From Palsa-739 sp036512155 (lineage in GTDB: Bacteria > Actinomycetota > Thermoleophilia > Gaiellales > Gaiellaceae), in contig DATCBD010000085.1 of NCBI GenBank assembly GCA_036512155.1, positions 62,001 to 126,000 on the forward strand: 64,000 nt of DNA. The letters run 5' to 3'. The notes under the pieces were generated by a model that saw only the letters and a list, made by a program, of their open reading frames with translations, was not told the origin of the DNA and did not search any database. How positions within the stretch are numbered: the stretch's first letter is position 1; the number at the start of each line of letters is the position of its first letter. The position numbers and the translations under genes are program-made. Positions 16,516 through 25,001 of this stretch are shown here, piece after piece.

Positions 16516-17837
16516 AGAAGCTCGCCGTCGTGCTCGTCGCCGCGGCCGCACTGCTTGCGCCCGTCGCGGCGCAGGCGCACCCGCTCGGCAACTTCACCAT
16601 CAACCGCTTCGCGCGCGTCGAGGTCGCGGGCCACCGCCTGTACGTCCGCTACGTCCTCGACATGGCGGAGATCCCGACGTACCAGGCACGCCAGCAGGGC
16701 GTCGACCCGAACGTGTACGCGCGCAATCTCGCGGCTGGGCTGCACGTGACGCTCGACGGTCGCCAAGTGCGGCTTGTGCCGGTCGAGCATGCGCTCGGGT
16801 TCCCGATGGGAGTCGGCGGCCTGCACACCATGCGGCTCGAGCTCATCCTCCGCGGCCCCCTGGTGTCCGGCACCGAGCAGTTGACGGTGTCGGACAGCAA
16901 CTACTCGGATCACATCGGGTGGCGGGAGATCCTCGTGGGCGCGTCGGCGCACAGCATCTCCGACGAGCTGCGCGCGTATCCGAAGAGCCTGCTGCAGAGC
17001 CCACTCGACATCACGCATGCGGCGGCCACGGTCGCGCCGACCGGCGATCCGGTGCCGGGCCTCACGAGGGGGAAAGCGCTCGAGGCGCCCGATCGCGTCG
17101 CCGACTCCGGCTTCACGCGTCTCATCGCGCAGGGACGGCTGAGCTGGCTCGTGATCCTCGCGTCGCTCGCGGCCGCGCTCTTCTGGGGCGCAGCGCACGC
17201 GCTGTCGCCCGGACACGGCAAGACGATCGTCACCGCGTATCTGATCGGCAAGCGCGGCACGCCGCGCGACGCGGCCGCGCTCGGCGCGATCGTGACCGTC
17301 ACGCACACGGTCGGCGTGTTCGTGCTGGGGCTCGTGACGCTCGCGCTCTCGCAATGGATCGTGCCCGACACCCTCTACCCGTGGATCAACCTCACCGCCG
17401 GCGTCCTCGTCGTCGCCATCGGCCTGAGCGTCCTGCGGGCGCGCGTCCGGCGCGTGCACGCGCACTATCACGACGACGATCACGACCACGACCATCACCA
17501 CGAGCATCCGCACGATCACGAGATCTCGCGACGGAGCCTGCTCGCGGTCGGCGTCTCGGGCGGGATCCTTCCGTGCCCGTCGGCGCTCGTCGTCCTGCTG
17601 GCCGCGATCTCGCTGCACCGGCTCGCGTTCGGTCTCGTTCTCATCGTCGCGTTCTCGCTCGGCCTCGCGCTCTCCATCACCGGTCTCGGCCTCGTCGCCG
17701 TCTTCGCGAAGCGGAGGTTTGCCGGCCGCACCTTCGATGGGCTGCTCGTGCGCGCGCTCCCCGCCGTCTCGGCCGCCGTCATCCTCACCGCGGGCGTCGC
17801 GATGACCGTGCGCGCCTTCCCGAAGGTGCACGGATGA
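16512..17837 (+). CDS. NicO-family nickel/cobalt transporter with exported N-terminal domain
   Basis: A 441-residue protein. A signal peptide ending AAQAHP exposes an N-terminal His (HPLGNFTINRFARVEV), followed by a ~180-residue extracytoplasmic domain. A NicO/RcnA-type membrane domain comes next: GAAHALSPGHGKTIVTAYLIG, VTHTVGVFVLGL, then a His/Asp loop (HAHYHDDDHDHDHHHEHPHDH) and SGGILPCPSALVVLL. The His-rich loop and HxxxxH helix are metal-handling features of nickel/cobalt permeases. Direction of transport cannot be read: RcnA exports, other NicO proteins import. Next to a NiCoT importer gene, import is more likely. Confidence 0.88.
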   Translation: MKKLAVVLVAAAALLAPVAAQAHPLGNFTINRFARVEVAGHRLYVRYVLDMAEIPTYQARQQGVDPNVYARNLAAGLHVTLDGRQVRLVPVEHALGFPMGVGGLHTMRLELILRGPLVSGTEQLTVSDSNYSDHIGWREILVGASAHSISDELRAYPKSLLQSPLDITHAAATVAPTGDPVPGLTRGKALEAPDRVADSGFTRLIAQGRLSWLVILASLAAALFWGAAHALSPGHGKTIVTAYLIGKRGTPRDAAALGAIVTVTHTVGVFVLGLVTLALSQWIVPDTLYPWINLTAGVLVVAIGLSVLRARVRRVHAHYHDDDHDHDHHHEHPHDHEISRRSLLAVGVSGGILPCPSALVVLLAAISLHRLAFGLVLIVAFSLGLALSITGLGLVAVFAKRRFAGRTFDGLLVRALPAVSAAVILTAGVAMTVRAFPKVHG

Positions 17838-18826
17838 ACTGGCGTCGCCTCTCGCTCTTCGGCGGCGCGGTCGCCGCCCTCCACCTCGCCGGCTGGGGCC
17901 TGCTCGTCTACTACGCGCGCACGAGCCCCACCCTCGTCGGGCTCGGCACGCTCGCTTACACGTTCGGCCTGCGGCACGCGTTCGACGCCGACCACATCGC
18001 CGCGATCGACAACACGACGCGCAAGTTCCGCCAGGACGGCCAGAAGCCGCTCGGGGTCGGGTTCTTCTTCTCGCTCGGGCACTCGAGCGTCGTGTTCGCC
18101 CTCGCCGCCGGCATCGGTGTCGCCGCGTCGACCCTGCGGTCCCGCATTCCCTCGTTCCAGCACTGGGGCGGACCGATCGGCACCGGCGTGTCGGGGGCGT
18201 TCCTGCTCGCGATCGGCGTCCTCAACCTGGTCGTGCTCGTGGACGTGATCGGGATCTTCCGCGACATGCGCCGCGGCGATCTCGACGAGGAGCGGCTCGA
18301 AGCGAGGCTGCTCGACCGCGGCCTGATGAGCCGCGGCGTCCTCAAGCGGCTCGGCGACCGCATCCACTCGAGCTGGCAGATGCTCCCGCTCGGCATGCTG
18401 TTCGGGTTGGGTTTCGACACCGCCAGCGAGGTCGGCCTGCTCGCCCTCTCCGCCGGCGCCGCCGGCCGGCACCTGCCGTTCGCCGCCGTCCTCGCCCTCC
18501 CGTTGCTCTTCGCGGCCGGGATGTCGCTGCTCGACACCGCCGACGGCGCGTTCATGAGCCACGCCTACGGCTGGGCGTTCTCGAACCCGGTGCGGAAGGT
18601 CTACTACAACATCACCGTCACGGCCCTGTCGGTGACGGTCGCCCTCGGCATCGGCGGCGCGGAGCTGCTCCAGCTCGTCGTCCGGGCCGCCTGGCTCGAC
18701 GTCAACCGGCTCGGCTACGTCATCGTCGGGCTCTTCTTCCTCACCTGGGGCGTCTCCGCCCTCGTCTGGAGGACGCGCCGGATCGAGGAGCGCTGGGGAT
18801 ACCTCGACAATCACGGTCGTGCATGA
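17834..18826 (+). CDS. NiCoT family nickel/cobalt permease
   Basis: A 330-residue secondary transporter of the HoxN/NixA/NhlF type. The signature RHAFDADHI is at residues 47-55, with LGHSSVVF, LGFDTASE and LDTADGAFM as further conserved blocks and about eight membrane helices. It imports Ni2+ and/or Co2+ at high affinity. It overlaps the NicO gene by ATGA and ends the ECF-controlled module. No urease or hydrogenase genes are in the window; a B12-dependent NrdJ is, so cobalt is a plausible cargo (inference). Confidence 0.93.
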   Translation: MNWRRLSLFGGAVAALHLAGWGLLVYYARTSPTLVGLGTLAYTFGLRHAFDADHIAAIDNTTRKFRQDGQKPLGVGFFFSLGHSSVVFALAAGIGVAASTLRSRIPSFQHWGGPIGTGVSGAFLLAIGVLNLVVLVDVIGIFRDMRRGDLDEERLEARLLDRGLMSRGVLKRLGDRIHSSWQMLPLGMLFGLGFDTASEVGLLALSAGAAGRHLPFAAVLALPLLFAAGMSLLDTADGAFMSHAYGWAFSNPVRKVYYNITVTALSVTVALGIGGAELLQLVVRAAWLDVNRLGYVIVGLFFLTWGVSALVWRTRRIEERWGYLDNHGRA

Positions 18827-18845
18827 GAGAGAATCGGGGCGGACA

Positions 18846-20447
18846 ATGCTCCGCCGGCGCCGCCTACTCCTTTTCAGCCTCGTGGCGCTCGCCGGCATCG
18901 TCCCCGCGGCGCCTGCGCTAGCGAAGACGGTCCCCGGATCTCCGCCCTTCCGCGTCGTCATCCTCGACCACATGGCCGGTTGGCAGCTGCGCCAGTTCGC
19001 GCGCCACGGCGCCGTCGGCCTGCTCGTGCCCGGGACGGGGCCGACGACGAATCGCCGACAGGCTCTCGCGCAGCTCGTGCGCGGAGTCCGGGAGAACGCG
19101 TACCTCGGCGGCGTCCCGAGCGGGCCGCCGCTCGTGTCGGCGACCGCAGCGACCGGCACGCCGAGCCGCGCGCGCACGATCATCGTCACGCTGCCGCCCA
19201 AGAGCGACACGCCCGTTCAGAACGACAAGCGCTACTACGTCGTCGTCCTCGGCGGAGGATTCCACGGCCTGCTCGTGTCGCAGACGACGCGCATCCCCGG
19301 TCTCGTCTCGATCGTCGACATCGCGCCGACCGCGCTCGGGCATCAACGTGGATCGCTGACGTCGACGCCGGCGCCGCACGCGATCGCGACGTTGAAGACC
19401 CTCAACGCGCAGATCCACGCGAACAACCGGTTAAAGCTCGCCGCGCTCATCATCCTCGCGTGTCTCGCGCTGCTCCTCGCCGCCGTCCGGCCGCGTGCCG
19501 CGCTCACGCTGGTGCCGGCCGCGCTCCTCGCGAGCATCGGCCTCGGAGCGGCCGAGGTGACGAACGAGGTCACGATCCTCGCCGTGCTCATTCTCGCGAG
19601 CGTCGGAGGAGGACTGTGGCTTGCGCGCGTCTGTCGGACGGACGGACGGCTGCTGCTGCTCTTCCTCGGCGTGATCCTGCTCCACCTCTATCTCTTCGCG
19701 GCGCGCCCGGAGTGGGTGGCGCTGACGCCGCTCGGGCCGACGCAGAACTCGCGCTTCTGGGGGATCGGCAACCAGCTCGAGACTCTGCTGCTTGCACCGC
19801 TGCTCGCCGGCGCGGCCATCGCCGCGCGCAAGTTCGGCGCGCTCGGCTTCGCAGCGTTCGGCGTCCTCGGTCTGTTTCTGATGACGGACAACCGCTTCGG
19901 ATCGGACGGCGGCGGCGCGATCGTGCTCGGCGTCGCGCTCGCATTCCTCGGCGCGCGCATGCTGCGGCTCGGGACGCGCGGCTTCCTCATGCTGCTCGGC
20001 GTTGCAGCGGCGATCGTGCTGAAGGTGGTGTCGTCGAACCTCAGCGCGGCGGGCCCTGACCATTTCCGCAGCGCATTCGGTCGCGGCCTCTCCGGCCTGT
20101 GGGCCGTGGTCGAGAACCGGGTGCCGCTGTCGTACCTGCCGGCGCTGCACAACTGGCCGTTGGTGATGCCGCTCGCGCTCTGGTTCCTCATCACGTTTGC
20201 GGTCGGGCTCTATGTCGCGCGCCATCGCCCGACGCGCGATTTCGTCCTCACGCTCGGCCTCGCAATCGTCGCGTCGCTGCTCGTCAACGACTCGGCCATG
20301 TACGAGCTCACCGGCGGCGTCGCAGTGCTCGCCTCGCTCGTCCGGTTCGTACCCGCACCTGCGGTGCCGGTCACCGTGCTCTCGCTCGTCCGCGCAGCGC
20401 TGCCGCGCGCAGCTGCGCCGGCGGCGGTCGAAGTCGCGGACGACTAG
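18846..20447 (+). CDS. Large membrane protein with exported N-terminal domain
   Basis: A 533-residue protein. A signal segment is followed by ~170 extracytoplasmic residues containing VVILDHMAGWQLRQFARHG and VSIVDIAPTALG, which resemble an alkaline-phosphatase-superfamily fold but lack a recognisable metal site. About ten membrane helices follow; the segment SRFWGIGNQLETLLLAPLL matches a GIGNE-type motif known in actinobacterial polytopic proteins. Function unknown. ATG 18846 has the SD GGGGCGG. Its TAG stop lies in a CTAG shared with the convergent zinc-ribbon gene. Confidence 0.75.
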   Translation: MLRRRRLLLFSLVALAGIVPAAPALAKTVPGSPPFRVVILDHMAGWQLRQFARHGAVGLLVPGTGPTTNRRQALAQLVRGVRENAYLGGVPSGPPLVSATAATGTPSRARTIIVTLPPKSDTPVQNDKRYYVVVLGGGFHGLLVSQTTRIPGLVSIVDIAPTALGHQRGSLTSTPAPHAIATLKTLNAQIHANNRLKLAALIILACLALLLAAVRPRAALTLVPAALLASIGLGAAEVTNEVTILAVLILASVGGGLWLARVCRTDGRLLLLFLGVILLHLYLFAARPEWVALTPLGPTQNSRFWGIGNQLETLLLAPLLAGAAIAARKFGALGFAAFGVLGLFLMTDNRFGSDGGGAIVLGVALAFLGARMLRLGTRGFLMLLGVAAAIVLKVVSSNLSAAGPDHFRSAFGRGLSGLWAVVENRVPLSYLPALHNWPLVMPLALWFLITFAVGLYVARHRPTRDFVLTLGLAIVASLLVNDSAMYELTGGVAVLASLVRFVPAPAVPVTVLSLVRAALPRAAAPAAVEVADD

Positions 20448-20992
20448 GACGAGAGGCGCTGTGCGCGCCGGTGCGCGAGGTTGCCGTTGACCGCGACCTC
20501 GGCGGTCAGGGCCGCATCGAGATCGACGACGTGTGGCGTGAGCGGCGTCGCGCAGTACGGGCACGCCTGCCAGAGCGGGTCGAGCGCCGAGTCGCAGGAC
20601 GGGCACTGCTCACGGAGCCGCGTCGTGCAGACCGGGCACACGAGGTAGTCCGTCTCCACTTCGGTCAGGCACACCGGGCAGTGCGGCGCCCCCTGGACCA
20701 GATGGCCGCGGAGCGCCCGGAGCTCCACCTCGCGCGCATGCGTGTCCGCGAGCGTCTCGGGCGGGCGGAACAGGAGGTAGACAACGGGGCCTACGTAGGG
20801 GAGCCCGAAGCCGAGCGCGGTCGCCAAGCCCACGAGCCACCCGTCGTCGATGCGCCGACGCGCGTCGCGGTAGACGCGGAAGCCGAGGCCGAGCCAGAGC
20901 ACGACCGCAAAGAGGATGAGCACATTCCCGACGACCGAGACGGCGCTCGAGTGCAGTGCGCTGTGAATCGATCCGAACGCTGACCCCGTCAT
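20444..20992 (-). CDS. Membrane protein with double zinc ribbon
   Basis: A 182-residue protein. One or two N-terminal membrane helices lie near residues 13-65 (VGNVLILFAVVLWLGLGF, GFGLPYVGPVVYLLF). The C-terminal zinc-ribbon region holds eight cysteines in four C-P-x-C pairs: CPVC, CPVC, CPSC and CPYC. This resembles DZANK-type double zinc ribbons that serve as protein- or nucleic-acid-binding modules. No enzyme domain is present. The start was chosen at ATG 20992 because it leads straight into the hydrophobic part. It ends in the CTAG shared with the gene at 18846. Confidence 0.75.
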   Translation of the reverse strand: MTGSAFGSIHSALHSSAVSVVGNVLILFAVVLWLGLGFRVYRDARRRIDDGWLVGLATALGFGLPYVGPVVYLLFRPPETLADTHAREVELRALRGHLVQGAPHCPVCLTEVETDYLVCPVCTTRLREQCPSCDSALDPLWQACPYCATPLTPHVVDLDAALTAEVAVNGNLAHRRAQRLSS

Positions 20993-21046
20993 GCACCTGG
21001 TTCGTTGCCCACAACGCGCCGCGAGAAACCCATGGAGACTATGGCC

Positions 21047-21508
21047 ATGGAGGCAACTCTGCGCGTGATCCATGTCCTCGCCGCCGCCATCTGGGTGGGC
21101 GGGACGATCGCGCTCGTCTTCGTCGCCGTGCCGCCGGTGCAACGGCTGGAGGGAGACGCCCGCGCGCGGCTGCTGCGCGAGTTCGGACGTCGGTGGCGCC
21201 CGATTGGCTGGAGCGCGCTCGGCGTCGCCGTCCTCACCGGTCTCGGCCTCGCGGCCTGCGATCACGCTTTCGACACGGCACCGTCCTCGTTCGACTGGGT
21301 GCTGGCGGTGAAGGGCGCGCTCGTCGGGCTCCTCGTCGCCGGCTCGTACCTGCACGACTACGTCCTCGGGCCCGGGCTCGCGCGGCAGATCCGGGAAGGA
21401 CGGCCGCAGTCGGTCCGGCCGTTGCTGACGGCGATCGGACGCGGCAACCTGCTTGTCACGCTGGCGCTGCCGGTCCTCGGCGTCGTCCTCTCCGAGCTGG
21501 CGTCGTAG
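21047..21508 (+). CDS. CopD-like small integral membrane protein
   Basis: A 153-residue protein with four hydrophobic helices that begins MEATLRVIHVLAAAIWVGGT, the pattern of CopD-domain and related four-helix membrane proteins with intramembrane His. Whether it moves copper is unknown. ATG 21047 is preferred over in-frame ATG 21032 and 21041 because GGAG at 21034-21037 lies 9 bases before it. It is divergent from the zinc-ribbon gene. Confidence 0.7.
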   Translation: MEATLRVIHVLAAAIWVGGTIALVFVAVPPVQRLEGDARARLLREFGRRWRPIGWSALGVAVLTGLGLAACDHAFDTAPSSFDWVLAVKGALVGLLVAGSYLHDYVLGPGLARQIREGRPQSVRPLLTAIGRGNLLVTLALPVLGVVLSELAS

Positions 21509-21553
21509 ACCCTCCCGTTTCGCGCGGGGGTGCGCGCGGAAGGACGCAGGGCA

Positions 21554-23593
21554 GTGCGGGACCGCAATCGTGCCGACCTCGAGTTCGCCGCGCTCCTGCT
21601 CGCGCGCCGGTCGCGGCTGCGTCGCGTTCATGCCAGGCGCAAGGCCGGCGTCGTCGCTGTCGCCGCCCTCGTCCTGCTCACCGTCGTGCTCGCCGGCGCC
21701 GCTGCGAGCGGACGCGCCGTGCTTCTCGACTCCTGCAGCCTGAATGCACTCCAGCCCGTGGGGCTCGGCCAGAACTCGTTCGTGTACGCGGACAACGGGT
21801 CGCTGCTCGGCGTCATCCCGTCGACCGTGAACCGGCAGCCGCTCCGCCTCGACCAGATCTCGCCGTACCTGCGCACCGCGACGGTCGCGATCGAGGATCG
21901 CCGCTTCTGGGAACATGGCGCGCTCGACTACCGGGGCATCGTGCGCGCGCTCTATTCGGACGTGACCGCGGGCAGGATCGTCCAGGGCGGGTCGACGATC
22001 ACGCAGGAGCTCGTCCGCAACCTGTACATCGGGAACGCGAACCGCACGTTCTCGCGCAAGATCAAAGAGGCCTGCCTCGCCATCAAGCTGGCGCAGGTGT
22101 GGACCAAGCCGCGGATCCTGAACGCGTACCTCAACGAGGTGTTCTACGGCCGGGCGGCACACGGCGCGCAGGCGGCGGCCGAGACGTTTTTCTCAACGCG
22201 GGCGCAGGACCTCTCGCTCGCGCAGTCGGCGCTGATCGCCGGGCTGCCGCAGGCGCCCACGGTCTACGACCCGCTCGTGCATCCGGCGACGGCGATGCAT
22301 CGCCGCGACGAGGTGCTGCGCGCGATGCTCGCCAATCGGGCGATCACGACGGACGAGTACACGCGCGCCGTCGCCGCGCCGCTCGGGCTGAAGCCGGGCA
22401 ACCTGTATACGCGTCAGCAGCACGAGAACTTCTTCGGGTGGGCGGAGCAGCAGCTCGTGGCGAAGTACGGCGCGGGCCGTGTGGCCGCCGGCGGGCTCCG
22501 TGTCCGGACGACGCTCGACCCGAGCATGCAGGAGAGCGCTCTCTCGGCGGTCCGCGGCGTGCTGCGAAACCCGTCCGATCCAGCCGCGGCGCTCGTCGCC
22601 ATCGATCCGCGGACCGGCGCCGTGCGCGCGATGGTCGGGTACTTGCCCGACGGCACGACGCTGAAGTTCAACCTCGCAACCCAGAGCACGCGCACAGCGG
22701 GCAGCTCGTTCAAGCCGTTCGTGCTCGCGACTGCGATCCAGCACGGCATCTCGCTGTACTCGAGCTTCTCGGGGCCGCCATCGCTCGTCATTCCCGAGCA
22801 CAGCTGCGACGGGCCGCAGGGACCGTGGGACGTGCACAACTACGCCGACGAGAGCGCGGGCTACATGAACCTCCTCAGCGCGACGGCGAACTCGGTGAAC
22901 ACGATCTTCGCGCAGCTCGTCGCGAAGATCGGTCCGTCGAACGTCGTTCCGGTGGCGCACCGCATGGGGATCACGACGAACCTGCAGCCGGTGTGCTCGA
23001 TCACGCTCGGCACGCAGCCGGTGAATCCCCTCGAGATGACAGACGGCTACGCGACGCTCGCGGCGCACGGGGTCCACCACGCGCCGCAGGCGTTCGAGCT
23101 CGTGCGTGCGCCGAACAGCAGCGTCCTCGGCCGGTTGACCACTCGCGGCGACCAGGCGATCTCGAGCAGCGTCGCCGACCAGGTCACGTACGCGCTCGAG
23201 GGCGTCATCCAGTACGGCACCGGCACGGCGGCCTCCATCGGGCGTCCCGCCGCCGGCAAGACCGGCACCGCGGAGAACTTCCAGGACGCGTGGTTCTGCG
23301 GGTACGTGCCGCAGCTCGCCGCGTGCGTGTGGGTCGGCTATCCGAAGGCGGAGATCCCGCTCGTCAACGTCGAGGGCGTCGCCTCCGTCTTCGGCGGCTC
23401 GCTCCCCGCGGAGATCTGGCACGACTTCATGTCAGCCGCGACGGCAGGCATGCCGGCTCTCGGATTCCCCACGCCGCAGATCACGGGGACGACGACGTAC
23501 GGCACGAACTACTCCGTCCCGACGACGCCGATCCAGACGATCATCAACGTCCCGCCGGGGCCCGTGCTGCCGCCGCCGCCGGGTGGCCATTAG
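21554..23593 (+). CDS. Class A penicillin-binding protein (PBP1)
   Basis: A 679-residue bifunctional peptidoglycan synthase. A membrane anchor lies near residues 30-52. The GT51 glycosyltransferase domain has IEDRRFWEHGALDYRGIVRA and QGGSTITQELVRN. The transpeptidase domain has S-x-x-K (SSFK, near residue 383), SVN and KTGTAE motifs, all intact. A Pro-rich tail (GPVLPPPPGGH) ends the protein. GTG 21554 is preferred because GGAAGGA lies 9 bases upstream; GTG 21530 is an alternative. It polymerises and cross-links wall glycan. The 3' end overlaps the PLD gene by 11 bases. Confidence 0.95.
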   Translation: MRDRNRADLEFAALLLARRSRLRRVHARRKAGVVAVAALVLLTVVLAGAAASGRAVLLDSCSLNALQPVGLGQNSFVYADNGSLLGVIPSTVNRQPLRLDQISPYLRTATVAIEDRRFWEHGALDYRGIVRALYSDVTAGRIVQGGSTITQELVRNLYIGNANRTFSRKIKEACLAIKLAQVWTKPRILNAYLNEVFYGRAAHGAQAAAETFFSTRAQDLSLAQSALIAGLPQAPTVYDPLVHPATAMHRRDEVLRAMLANRAITTDEYTRAVAAPLGLKPGNLYTRQQHENFFGWAEQQLVAKYGAGRVAAGGLRVRTTLDPSMQESALSAVRGVLRNPSDPAAALVAIDPRTGAVRAMVGYLPDGTTLKFNLATQSTRTAGSSFKPFVLATAIQHGISLYSSFSGPPSLVIPEHSCDGPQGPWDVHNYADESAGYMNLLSATANSVNTIFAQLVAKIGPSNVVPVAHRMGITTNLQPVCSITLGTQPVNPLEMTDGYATLAAHGVHHAPQAFELVRAPNSSVLGRLTTRGDQAISSSVADQVTYALEGVIQYGTGTAASIGRPAAGKTGTAENFQDAWFCGYVPQLAACVWVGYPKAEIPLVNVEGVASVFGGSLPAEIWHDFMSAATAGMPALGFPTPQITGTTTYGTNYSVPTTPIQTIINVPPGPVLPPPPGGH

Positions 23594-25001
23594 CAGGATC
23601 GACGACGCGCTCGGTAACGGGATCGAGCGTGCCGTCCGCTCGCATCACCGGCGCCGCCTCTCCCGCATCGGCCACGAGCGCGCATTCACACCGCCCGCGG
23701 GTGGGTGGGCGGACGCCGGCGCGTTTTCTCCGCGGCCCGGCAACCGGGTCGAGCTGCTCGTTGATGGCGCGGAGGCGCTGCCGCGGATGGTCGCCGACGT
23801 GGAGGCGGCGCACTCGCACGTCCATCTGGCCGGTTGGTTCTTCACGCCGAGCTTCCGCATGGGCGACGACGGGCCGACGCTCGCCGCGCTCCTCGGCGAG
23901 ACAGCGGAGCGGGTCCCCGTCCGCGTACTCGCGTGGGCCGGTGCGCCGCTGCCGCTGTTCCATCCCGACCGCCGCGAGGTCCGGGAGACGCGCGACGCGC
24001 TCGCGAGCGGAACGCGCATCGAGGTCGAGCTGGACGCGAAAGAGCGGCCGATGCACTGCCACCATGAGAAGCTCGTCATCGTCGACGACCGCATCGCATA
24101 CGTCGGTGGCATCGACCTGACGACGTTCGCCGGCGACAGGCTCGACGCCAGCGACCATCCCGCGCGCGGCGGAATCGGCTGGCACGACGCGTGTCTGCGT
24201 CTCGAGGGGCCGGTGGTCGCCGACGTCGCCGAGCATTTCCGTCTGCGCTGGCCGGGGAAGCTCGACCGCGCGCAGCCGCCGGATCCGGTTGGCAGCATCG
24301 ACGTGCAGCTCGTTCGCACCGTCCCTGAGCGGATCTACTCCGGCCTCGAGCGCGGCGAGTTCACCATCCTCGAGAGCTATCTCCGGGCGCTGCGCAGCGC
24401 CGAGCGGCTCGTCTATCTCGAGAGCCAGTTCCTCTGGTCGAGCGAGGCGGTCTCCGTGCTCGCTGCGAAGCTCCGCGACCCTCCGTGCGACGACTTCCGC
24501 GTCGTCGTGCTCCTCCCCGCGCGTCCGAACAACGGCGGGGACGACACGCGCGGCCAGATCGGCGTGCTGCTCGACGCAGACGCGGGCGGGCGGCGGTTCC
24601 TCGCGTGCACGCTCCACCAGCCCGGCCGCGGCGGCGGCATCGTCTACGTCCACGCGAAGATCGGCATCGTCGACGACCGCTGGCTCACGATCGGCTCCGC
24701 GAACCTGAACGAGCATTCGTTCTTCAACGACACCGAGGTGAACGTCGTCCTCCATGACGAAGCGACCGTGCGTGCAGCGCGGCTACAGCTCTGGGCCGAA
24801 CATCTCGAACGGTCGGTCGACGATGTGTCGGGCGATCCGACGGCGCTCGTCGACGAGGTCTGGCGCCCGCGTGCCGAAGAAGAGTTGGAGCGGCGGCGCC
24901 GGGACGGGTACGTCCAGCACCGGCTGACGCTGCTCCCGCACGTGTCCCGCCGCGCACAAGCGCTCTGGGGGCCGATCAGCGGTTTGCTCGTCGACGGCTA
25001 G
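23583..25001 (+). CDS. Phospholipase D / cardiolipin synthase family protein
   Basis: A 472-residue soluble-looking protein with two HKD motifs. They are HHEKLVIVDD-IAYVGG near residue 158 and VHAKIGIVDDRWLTIGSAN-N near residue 357, both complete (H-x-K-x4-D). There is no N-terminal membrane helix, unlike classical cardiolipin synthases, so it may act on other phosphodiesters or peripherally on phospholipids. GTG start lies inside the end of the PBP gene. The TAG stop is in the CTAG shared with the convergent aminopeptidase gene. Confidence 0.87.
   Translation: MAISRIDDALGNGIERAVRSHHRRRLSRIGHERAFTPPAGGWADAGAFSPRPGNRVELLVDGAEALPRMVADVEAAHSHVHLAGWFFTPSFRMGDDGPTLAALLGETAERVPVRVLAWAGAPLPLFHPDRREVRETRDALASGTRIEVELDAKERPMHCHHEKLVIVDDRIAYVGGIDLTTFAGDRLDASDHPARGGIGWHDACLRLEGPVVADVAEHFRLRWPGKLDRAQPPDPVGSIDVQLVRTVPERIYSGLERGEFTILESYLRALRSAERLVYLESQFLWSSEAVSVLAAKLRDPPCDDFRVVVLLPARPNNGGDDTRGQIGVLLDADAGGRRFLACTLHQPGRGGGIVYVHAKIGIVDDRWLTIGSANLNEHSFFNDTEVNVVLHDEATVRAARLQLWAEHLERSVDDVSGDPTALVDEVWRPRAEEELERRRRDGYVQHRLTLLPHVSRRAQALWGPISGLLVDG

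Noticed and set aside
20956..24120. 1054-residue open frame across the CopD-like, PBP1 and PLD genes
   Set aside because: It is Arg-rich and overlaps three clear genes in another frame. No motif is visible; typical GC shadow.
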